Shown here piece by piece: positions 1 to 6,648 of a stretch of DNA of 10,661 nt. Position numbers and translations under genes: made by a program. Source of the DNA: Candidatus Caccovivens faecavium (GTDB lineage: Bacteria > Bacillota > Clostridia > Christensenellales > UBA1242); contig DVLK01000073.1 of the NCBI GenBank assembly GCA_018715545.1, positions 1 to 10,661 of the forward strand. The letters run 5' to 3'. Each line of letters starts with the position of its first letter. The first letter of the stretch is position 1. A model generated the notes under the pieces. It did no database searches. It was given only the letters and a program-made list of their open reading frames with translations, and was not told the origin of the DNA.

Positions 1-74
1 TTAATATTATTACTATTAAATTTAACCGAAACACTATTACTCTACCTTTTGAACGGAAAAGTGATTTTAGTTAT

Positions 75-1994
75 CTAGCGACCTCGTGCGCCACCGCCAC
101 CTGCACCACCACCAGATGAGCCACGCCTTCCTCCGCCACCTCTAAATGAAGAAGATGAAGAGGATGAGGAGAAACCTACTATTCTATGCGTAATAACGCT
201 TCCTATACACCCAGCAACAATAGCTGTACTATTTCCATTTAAATAGTCAGGATTTTCTACATTCAATGCTTTAAATTTTTCTTCCATTTTATCTGTTAAA
301 TTAAATATATAGCAGTATGGAAGAATATGGTAGAAATACTCAGGGTCATCTTGAACAAGCGCATTTAACTTATCAAGTTCTGCAACTTTTAAAAAATTCT
401 TAAACCCTATAACTTTCCCTTGCATTGAGCGCTCAAATTTTGTAAATACTTTGACAAGCGGAGCTAAACAAAATCCAACTATCAAAATTAGTGCGGTTAT
501 TATTGAAAGATATAAAAAATCATATGGAATGAACATAAAAGATATCATCATTCCAAGTGGAAGTCCACCAAAAAAACTACACCAAATAAGTTTGAACCAC
601 CATGGAATAGGCGTGTATGTAAGCACAAGAAGTGCAATAATAGGAAAGATGAGAATAATCAAATAGAAGAATGCTCCTCCCACAAACGCATTATACCAAA
701 TAATTTGGAAAAGTATTGGCAAAACTGCAAGAATTGACACTGCCATTCTGAGGATAAAGCTATTCTTTTTAGTTTCATCCTCCTGCTTGTAGATTTTTCG
801 TAAAGCCTCAGCTAATTTTGTATTTTTAATAACCTTATTCTTTTTCGCTACAAAAGTATCACCGCCAGCAAAGAACGCATCAAACAATTCATGTTCGTTC
901 AATTTGCTTTTTACGAGTTCATCAGGAATATTCTCAATCTTAGGAAAATCTTGTAACTTTACAAGTTTTACCATCTTTTTGTCAACAAGTTCAATTTTAA
1001 TTAATTTCTTACTCGCCCATTCCAATATCAAAGCAGTGAAATCTTTTGGCTTGACCTTACCTCGGTAAATCTTGGCAACATCTATCGCTGAACAATTTTT
1101 CGGCGGATAAAATTCCACAGTTACAATTTCCTTTTTGTGGAATTTATGCGAAAATAAAAGCAAAATAATACCAATTACAGCAACTATTGAAACGGCGATG
1201 GTGACATAATAAAGAGGATGCGGAACAAAATTTGTGTCAAAAAAATTATTTGGAAGTAAAAGCTGAATTGTGAGCCCTGTTTGAGCTGGAATGTCTTGCA
1301 TATTAAGCCTTAAAACACTTTTAGTAGTTCCATTTTCATCAATTTCGCTTGAAACATTTAAATTTACAGCCTCGTGCCCTAACCCCTCGAAGTCATTAGT
1401 TCTAAATGTTAAATTATCAAGTATATCACTAGCTAATTTTGGTAATTTTATTGTGGCAGAAAAATTTTCCACAGAAGTTAAATAATCATAGTCCATCAAA
1501 TCAAAAGTGAAATCGTCAAATGATGATATGAAATCTTCACCTAAATTATAGGTATAATTGATTTCATAGACATATTGCCCTGCACTTTTATAGTCGCCAT
1601 CAGCGCCAATATTAATGACATAGTAATCACCATCTCTTTCTACAAAACTATATTCATCCTCGCCGTTCATAGTAACGCTTTCTAATTTTAGAGTATGAAC
1701 ATAGGTTTTTGCAATTTTATCGCCATTTACTATGCGCGTGACCTTATTTATTCTTGAAATATGCCTTGATAATCCTACATTTATTCCTGATTTCTTATAA
1801 GTCAAAGTGATTGTTTCAGTAATATTTAATACTTTATTTTCTTTAATTTCGATTAATTTATCAATACTATTATAGACAATATTGCTATCTTTAATAGACA
1901 AAGCATTAGTAGTTTGCGTATTATATGGAAAAATGATTGTGCCAAAAAGCGCAACCATAAACGCAAAAACCATAAAACTAAATCGTTTTGCCAT
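75..1994 (-). CDS. DUF2207 family multi-pass membrane protein with Ser/Gly-rich tail
   Basis: Predicted 639-residue membrane protein of unknown biochemical function. From the start chosen here it has a signal peptide (about 1-32), an extracytoplasmic beta-rich region (about 33-258) and a membrane segment (about 261-281). A cytoplasmic part follows, with the DUF2207-like stretch VEFYPPKNCSAIDVAKIYRG. Then come a block of about four hydrophobic segments (about 413-513), the family-typical GFKNFLKVAELDKL and YHILPYCYIFNLTDKMEEKF, and a low-complexity Ser8/Gly-Arg tail (about 608-639). The order of parts and the Gly-rich C-terminus are classic for DUF2207. The eight serines use mixed TCN codons, so the tract is kept at protein level rather than made by recent slippage. 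An in-frame ATG at 2045 was not used: it has no ribosome-binding site, while GAGGAG lies just before 1994, although only 2 nt away. It is last in a run of three envelope-type genes on the same strand. Family call is confident; role is unknown. Confidence 0.85.
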   Translation of the reverse strand: MAKRFSFMVFAFMVALFGTIIFPYNTQTTNALSIKDSNIVYNSIDKLIEIKENKVLNITETITLTYKKSGINVGLSRHISRINKVTRIVNGDKIAKTYVHTLKLESVTMNGEDEYSFVERDGDYYVINIGADGDYKSAGQYVYEINYTYNLGEDFISSFDDFTFDLMDYDYLTSVENFSATIKLPKLASDILDNLTFRTNDFEGLGHEAVNLNVSSEIDENGTTKSVLRLNMQDIPAQTGLTIQLLLPNNFFDTNFVPHPLYYVTIAVSIVAVIGIILLLFSHKFHKKEIVTVEFYPPKNCSAIDVAKIYRGKVKPKDFTALILEWASKKLIKIELVDKKMVKLVKLQDFPKIENIPDELVKSKLNEHELFDAFFAGGDTFVAKKNKVIKNTKLAEALRKIYKQEDETKKNSFILRMAVSILAVLPILFQIIWYNAFVGGAFFYLIILIFPIIALLVLTYTPIPWWFKLIWCSFFGGLPLGMMISFMFIPYDFLYLSIITALILIVGFCLAPLVKVFTKFERSMQGKVIGFKNFLKVAELDKLNALVQDDPEYFYHILPYCYIFNLTDKMEEKFKALNVENPDYLNGNSTAIVAGCIGSVITHRIVGFSSSSSSSSFRGGGGRRGSSGGGAGGGGARGR

Positions 1995-1996
1995 AG

Positions 1997-2002
1997 CTCC
2001 TC
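1997..2002 (-). promoter_or_regulatory. Ribosome-binding site deciding the DUF2207 gene start
   Basis: GAGGAG reads on the minus strand 2 nt before the ATG at 1994. Spacing is shorter than usual, but the upstream in-frame ATG at 2045 has no purine-rich site. The protein starting at 1994 also begins directly with a normal signal peptide (MAKRFSFMVFAFMVALFG), which supports this start. Confidence 0.6.
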
Positions 2003-2130
2003 GAATAAATATATGTAGTGTATTATGTATACTGACACACAACATATTGTGACATAATACTATGAATAAGCATCATTAATAAAGAATAGATAATAATTCT
2101 TTTATTATAGAAATTTTAATATTTAGTAAA

Positions 2131-4614
2131 TTAATAATACATATTCTTATAGGAAGCTTTGCGAGTTCTACCACCGCCTCCGCCACCTTTTCTTCGTTTC
2201 ACAACAACCACTACAACAATAATAATCGCAATTAAAGCAAGTCCACCTATTAAAGAGCCAACTATCGTCCAAATGAGCGTCCAATCAGTTGTATCTTCAA
2301 CCTCTGTTTCAAAAGAAAGATTTAATACATCATTGAAGCTAGGATCGTTAAGCTGTGTCATATCTAAATTGAATTGATAATAACGAGCATTCGAGCCATC
2401 GTCAACACGCTCACAGACACCCTTATAGATGCTGACTATATCCAAAAATCTTTGAACATCAAAGGAATAATCTTCCTTTAAATATAGCTCCATTTTGACA
2501 TTGGATTGTTTCTTAACTTTAATCGTTGTTCCTGTTGTTGTGATTGCATCTTCATTTGTCGAAATTACTATTCTTTCAATTCCCTCATCAAAGTCGAAAG
2601 TTATTTCGCAAGAGTTATCAACATACTTAGCATATACAACAAAATCCTCTGTTAAGGCAAATTTATCTTTACCAAAGGTAAATGCAAGGTCACTATTTGA
2701 AAAGACATTTTCCGTCCCCTCATCCGGCGAACTAAGTGGTGTATCTTCTCCGTCATCAGTTTCTAAATACCAACCACGAAATTCATATATCGAACGAGAA
2801 CCAGCACGAGTTGCAATAGTGTAAGAATTATTATAGGTCATATCAAAAACAGTATAGCTTTGAGATGTTTGATTGCCTCCCGTTTTGTTGTAAACATAAC
2901 ACTCTGTCTTTGCAATATCATCAACAGGGTCTCCATTTTTAGCAAAAAGTCTATATTCAAATCTACCTACAAATTCATTGGCAACAATATTTAATTGGTA
3001 TAAGCCTGTATAGTTGTTTGTTATACCCGAAATTGTTATTGTGTAAATCGTTTCTCCCTCGTTATTAGTAGTTGGCGCCTCCATACTAATTCTTTCGTAA
3101 TCATCTCTTGTTTCTAGCCGATATTCACCATTATCTTCTCTAAAAGAAGCTACCGTTCTAGTTTCGCCACTTCTAAGTGTCAAACTAGATAAACTATAAT
3201 ATCTTCCGATCATCTCGTTAACACTAGCATTAAATTTAAATTTAATCTGAACTGTATCGTTATAACCACTTGTAAATTCAAGCTCATTGTTTGAATTTGG
3301 TGGCACTGTTCCGTCAGAATTTAAGAGAATAATTATATTATCATCTACACTTACACTACTTGTTGTAACTCTGATAGCAAACTCACCTTGAAAAGCTTGT
3401 AAATCTATATTGTTGTCCTGAATAATAAATGTATTTGCAAAATCCCAATGGTCACCATAAAGTCCATTCCAATTTTTTGCTTCGAAGTAGTCACGCGCGC
3501 CTGCATAGTCACTGCCTGCCTCAGCGACATGAGTTGCTATCGTGTCACTTACGCTTGTGACATTGTTATTAGCATTATAATTTGACGCATCTCCAAATGC
3601 TAATAAATTAGAATTATAATAAACATACGAAATATTATTTTCATACGGAGCAGGAAGTGAAATATAGCCACCGATAGCACCACTATATATTGTTTTGTTA
3701 TAGCTATTATTAATTGTTATAGTCGGCTCTACAACGCAATTTATAACCTTACTATTGCCTTGGCTAATTGTTCCAAAAATGCCACCAATATATGTAGTTC
3801 CTGTAAAGTTTTCACTTGCGATTTCTACGCTCAATCTTGGCGCACTGACTACGAATAAAATAGTTGAATTTTGAACAATGCCAGCAATACCACCAAATTT
3901 AGCATCACGCTTAAATATACTTGAAAGAGAGAAACTAGATGCTCCATTTCTGCTATCAGGACGATATAAAGAATTTTTTATGGTAGAGTCAACAAGTTCT
4001 CCCACATAACCGCCCGCATTTATTGTTTTTATACCCTTGTTTTCTTCATTAATACCCTCTTGATTTTTATTGTCAACATAATTTAAAGTGGCATTAATAT
4101 CGCAGTTTTCAATAGTTGTGTTTTGCGCTTTGCCAACAAGGATACCAACATCTAATATGTTTGGAGAGTTTGACACAGTAATATTTGTAACACCAGAAAT
4201 TTTAAGGTCAAGAATAGTAGCCCCGTTCGTTACGCCAAAAAGCCCTAAATATGAAGGCACAATATAATCTTCTGTTGTATTTGAAAAGTTAATGCTTAAA
4301 TTGCTAATAGTATGACCGTTACCATCAAAAATGCCTGTAAAAGGAATTTCGCTTGTTCCGATTGTGTTTTCAACGGAATAACCAGACATATCTATATCTC
4401 TTGTTAACAAAACAGTGTGGTTTGAGGTACTTTCAGAATAGTTGGTGATAAAAGAACTCAACCCCTCAGGTGTGCTTATCGAAATATCTGCTGTGCTTTC
4501 TGTGATTTCTGCATCTGCGTTATTAATCATACATGGCAAAGAAAAAAGAAACAATCCGCAGAAAGCAAGAAAAGTCATTAACGATAACATAGAAAATTTC
4601 AAAGTCTTTTTCAT
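2131..4614 (-). CDS. Large cell-surface protein with GLUG-like and InlB-like repeats, C-terminal membrane anchor
   Basis: Predicted 827-residue exported protein. It begins with a signal peptide (about 1-35, ending near NNADAE). Residues about 45-400 form repeated beta-rich units of the GLUG type found in bacterial adhesin-like proteins: PFTGIFDGNGHTISNL, YLGLFGVTNGATILDLKI, GGYVGELVDSTIKNS, GGIAGIVQNSTI, YIGGIFGTISQGNSKVINC. Near 590-665 lies a segment like the Listeria-Bacteroides (InlB B-repeat/flg_new) domain, with EFRGWYLE and VVYAKYVD. One membrane helix (about 778-805) is followed by a short basic, glycine-rich cytoplasmic tail (KRRKGGGGGGRTRK). There is no LPXTG sorting motif, so anchoring is by the helix. 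The start is supported by GAGAGGG 4 nt before ATG. It lies between two other envelope-type genes on the same strand. Adhesion or surface-layer function is inferred from repeat type only; the ligand is unknown. Confidence 0.85.
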   Translation of the reverse strand: MKKTLKFSMLSLMTFLAFCGLFLFSLPCMINNADAEITESTADISISTPEGLSSFITNYSESTSNHTVLLTRDIDMSGYSVENTIGTSEIPFTGIFDGNGHTISNLSINFSNTTEDYIVPSYLGLFGVTNGATILDLKISGVTNITVSNSPNILDVGILVGKAQNTTIENCDINATLNYVDNKNQEGINEENKGIKTINAGGYVGELVDSTIKNSLYRPDSRNGASSFSLSSIFKRDAKFGGIAGIVQNSTILFVVSAPRLSVEIASENFTGTTYIGGIFGTISQGNSKVINCVVEPTITINNSYNKTIYSGAIGGYISLPAPYENNISYVYYNSNLLAFGDASNYNANNNVTSVSDTIATHVAEAGSDYAGARDYFEAKNWNGLYGDHWDFANTFIIQDNNIDLQAFQGEFAIRVTTSSVSVDDNIIILLNSDGTVPPNSNNELEFTSGYNDTVQIKFKFNASVNEMIGRYYSLSSLTLRSGETRTVASFREDNGEYRLETRDDYERISMEAPTTNNEGETIYTITISGITNNYTGLYQLNIVANEFVGRFEYRLFAKNGDPVDDIAKTECYVYNKTGGNQTSQSYTVFDMTYNNSYTIATRAGSRSIYEFRGWYLETDDGEDTPLSSPDEGTENVFSNSDLAFTFGKDKFALTEDFVVYAKYVDNSCEITFDFDEGIERIVISTNEDAITTTGTTIKVKKQSNVKMELYLKEDYSFDVQRFLDIVSIYKGVCERVDDGSNARYYQFNLDMTQLNDPSFNDVLNLSFETEVEDTTDWTLIWTIVGSLIGGLALIAIIIVVVVVVKRRKGGGGGGRTRKASYKNMYY

Positions 4615-4678
4615 TATACCCTCTCTTTATCGCGCCATAGTGAGTATTCTATTAGTATTGATTAAATTTAAATTATAA

Positions 4679-4706
4679 TGTATAGTAAGCACAGTTTTAT
4701 ATGTAA
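4679..4706 (-). promoter_or_regulatory. Weak promoter candidate for the GLUG-repeat surface gene
   Basis: On the minus strand TTACAT (4701-4706) and TATACA (4679-4684) are separated by 16 nt, about 65 nt upstream of the ATG at 4614. A second possible -10, TATAAT (4672-4677), overlaps nearby without a good -35. In DNA this AT-rich such matches arise easily, so this is tentative. Confidence 0.3.
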
Positions 4707-4819
4707 TAAAAATATAGTTAATTCTATAAGTTACATTATATTAATAACACATTTTTATATATTTTTCCAAATATTTTAACAAAATATTTTTAATTGCACA
4801 TTTATTAAGCTTATAACAA

Positions 4820-4851
4820 AAAAATATCCCTGTTTTAACAAGGATATTTTT
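4820..4851 (-). terminator. Hairpin terminator after the DUF4097-like gene
   Basis: AAAAATATCC (4820-4829) pairs with GGATATTTTT (4842-4851). An inner TGT/ACA pairing follows a one-base mismatch, with loop TTTA. Read on the minus strand the stem runs into seven Ts, about 120 nt after the stop codon of the gene ending at 4971. The mirror strand also ends in Ts, so it could work in both directions. Confidence 0.65.
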
Positions 4852-4970
4852 ACTAATAGAAATACTAGAATTAACTAAATATTCTAACCTAATCGATATT
4901 AATTTTAATAGTAAACAATACATGCTTTTATCATAATGCTTAAAGGTTATCTTTTAGTATATTTTTAGCG

Positions 4971-6494
4971 CTATGCTTTAATATATTCGACTTCATCGTT
5001 TGTAAAAATTTTAAATTGTCCTATTGGCGCTGATGTTGAAGGAGCTATGTCAAGAGGATTTTTGGTTGCCTCATGTGTTCCAATGTTTACGGTTATTCTA
5101 TCGGTATCGTTTGGCAATGGATTCCTTTCCGCATCATCTTTTGAATATTCCGCATAATCATATACAGTTGAAGTAAAGCCTGTTTCATCAACAACATTTA
5201 TTGTCACCTTACCGCTGTCCGTCAAAATGTCCATTCTATGATTGCACACACCTAAAAATCCAAGCGTAACATTTCCGCTTTCAGTAACTATGCTATCAAT
5301 ATATCTTGTTATTGAATTTACGAAATTTACATTTATATTTGCACTTCTAGTGTCAACACGCACTTCTCCTAGCATTTCTCCAATGTTGAAACTACCATTT
5401 ACGCCTGTTGACGCAAAATCACCAACGAGTTTGTCAATGTGAACATTAGGAGAAGAATTATTTTCAGAAGATGAGATGATAAAGTCTCCATTTAGCGAGC
5501 CAACTCTGATATTTGGTGCTTCAATCCTGTCCTCAGACGGAGTGAAAGAAAGCGTATCTGCTGTGACATTATCAAAATAATAGTTTCCTTCAAGGGAGTT
5601 CATGTTTACCTTTTGAACATCAATCTCGCCAATTGTCATATTCCCATTTTCATTGCTGAAATTAAGCTGTCCACCATTATTTATTCTAATTAAGTCAAAA
5701 TCCATAAGTCCTGTATCTGTTGTTAAATTTATCGTTCCTGAGTTTAAAACTATACCCTTGCCATTGAGATTGCTTCCATCTTCAAGAGCAACATTGTAAC
5801 TGTCGGTTGTTATCTCGCCACTTCCTGTTTCAAGAGAAAGCTTATCTACGCCATTTAAGTTCAAGTTTTTAGATAGATAAATATTTCCACCTGTTGTTTC
5901 AACATTTATATTTCCAGGCATTATTTCATAAGCTCTTGAATTTCCTGTACCAAGATAAACATCGCCATTTGTCGTGCTGATATCAAAGCTTATATTTTGA
6001 AATTTGCCATCGACGGAAACACTACCGTCAAAATAGCGCGCTTCAATATTTATGATAATAGAGATGTTTTTTGAAAAATAAAGAAAACCAACAGGCTCCT
6101 CTACACTTATCTTTAATGTTGAGCCTTCAAGTGTAACCGAATATTCATATGGCCTAGCTTGCTTATATGTGGCAAAACCAGAAGCCTCATTTGTTATTTG
6201 CACACAATTTTCGTGTATGTCCTCACTCACTTGAACATAGACATCTGCATATGAGCAGTCTACAACAATACTATCAACATTTCCTCTTTCTGTAAAATCA
6301 AATGGCGTTTTTGTTTCGTCTGTGGTCGTCTGCAACTGCACCTGCTCGCCACCTGTGAAATATTGTAACCAACATATAGTTTTCCCTGGATTGAAGAATA
6401 GGACAACTAATATTATCAAAAAGATAGCAATGAGTAACAGCACAAAAAGTCCAAAATAGAAGAAAAATCCCTTTCTAATTCCGCCCTGAGCCAT
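4971..6494 (-). CDS. Membrane-anchored protein with DUF4097-like beta-strand repeats
   Basis: Predicted 507-residue protein. A short N-terminus (MAQGGIRKGF) is followed by one strong membrane helix (about 10-35) and a long extracytoplasmic part. From about residue 65 onward it consists of short repeated beta strands rich in N, G, S, T, I and V: SISTTNGDVYLG-type, INVETTGGNIYL, LSLETGSGEITT, IVLNSGTINLTTDTG, FIISSSENN, NVNFVNS, VTESGNVTLGF. This pattern matches the DUF4097/adhesin-like right-handed beta-helix families. No catalytic motif is visible. The start is well supported by AGGAGGG, 3 nt before ATG (5-9 nt counted from the core). A strong promoter lies directly upstream (6614-6642), so it is probably transcribed independently of alaS, and a hairpin terminator follows. 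It is probably an envelope protein facing outward; its function is unknown. Confidence 0.8.
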   Translation of the reverse strand: MAQGGIRKGFFFYFGLFVLLLIAIFLIILVVLFFNPGKTICWLQYFTGGEQVQLQTTTDETKTPFDFTERGNVDSIVVDCSYADVYVQVSEDIHENCVQITNEASGFATYKQARPYEYSVTLEGSTLKISVEEPVGFLYFSKNISIIINIEARYFDGSVSVDGKFQNISFDISTTNGDVYLGTGNSRAYEIMPGNINVETTGGNIYLSKNLNLNGVDKLSLETGSGEITTDSYNVALEDGSNLNGKGIVLNSGTINLTTDTGLMDFDLIRINNGGQLNFSNENGNMTIGEIDVQKVNMNSLEGNYYFDNVTADTLSFTPSEDRIEAPNIRVGSLNGDFIISSSENNSSPNVHIDKLVGDFASTGVNGSFNIGEMLGEVRVDTRSANINVNFVNSITRYIDSIVTESGNVTLGFLGVCNHRMDILTDSGKVTINVVDETGFTSTVYDYAEYSKDDAERNPLPNDTDRITVNIGTHEATKNPLDIAPSTSAPIGQFKIFTNDEVEYIKA

Positions 6495-6533
6495 GCACCC
6501 TCCTTTATGTTAATTCTAATGAATTTTAGTACT

Positions 6534-6595
6534 GTCGCGCATATTTATGACAATTAGTATCACATATATATGACTTCATCACACAATGGCGCGAC
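6534..6595 (-). repeat. Inverted repeat in the leader of the DUF4097-like gene
   Basis: GTCGCGC (6534-6540) and GCGCGAC (6589-6595) are perfect 7-bp complements enclosing 48 nt of AT-rich sequence. They lie inside the predicted leader, between the promoter near 6614-6642 and the start codon at 6494. The enclosed part can form a smaller hairpin around CATATATATG. It could be a leader RNA stem or a pair of protein-binding half-sites; sequence alone does not decide. Confidence 0.5.
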
Positions 6596-6611
6596 CTCTG
6601 TTAATATGGAA

Positions 6612-6631
6612 TTATTTTATCAATAAAATAA
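6612..6631. promoter_or_regulatory. 20-bp AT-only-arm palindrome over the -10 box (operator candidate)
   Basis: TTATTTTAT (6612-6620) is the exact reverse complement of ATAAAATAA (6623-6631), with a 2-nt centre. One arm contains the -10 box of the promoter described at 6614-6642 and the other lies between -10 and -35, the usual position for a repressor site. The arms are pure A/T, so chance is higher than for a mixed palindrome. Confidence 0.4.
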
Positions 6632-6642
6632 CATTATGTCAA
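6614..6642 (-). promoter_or_regulatory. Sigma-A-type promoter for the DUF4097-like gene
   Basis: On the minus strand a perfect TTGACA (6637-6642) and TAAAAT (6614-6619) are separated by exactly 17 nt. The site begins only 7 nt after the alaS stop codon. Expected transcription start is near 6607, giving a leader of about 113 nt before the ATG at 6494. It is one of the best consensus matches in the window. Confidence 0.75.
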
Positions 6643-6648
6643 GATAAA

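Larger units (their letters stand above)
4615..4970. other. 356-bp very AT-rich intergenic region between two surface-protein genes
   Basis: No convincing gene is seen here. It holds, for the minus-strand genes, a terminator-like hairpin (4820-4851) after the gene ending at 4971, a weak promoter candidate (4679-4706), the motif pair ATACTAAT (4651-4658) and TATGGCGCGA (4630-4639), and the ribosome-binding site of the gene starting at 4614. A 60-codon frame at 4741-4923 runs through the hairpin and has skewed, low-complexity composition, so it is not called. Confidence 0.6.

Noticed and set aside
1995..2045. Longer N-terminus for the DUF2207 protein starting at 2045
   Set aside because: No ribosome-binding site precedes that ATG, and the extra 17 residues would displace a normal signal peptide. 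GAGGAG before 1994 favours the shorter form.
2081..2102. AAAGAAT/ATTCTTT hairpin after the GLUG-repeat gene
   Set aside because: The 7-bp stem has only one G-C pair and lacks a clear T-tract on the minus strand. Such repeats are common by chance in this composition, so it is not called as a terminator.
4741..4923. 60-codon frame in the AT-rich gap
   Set aside because: It runs through the terminator hairpin, consists almost only of Ile, Leu, Lys, Asn and Ser, and has no convincing start signal. This is expected in very AT-rich DNA.
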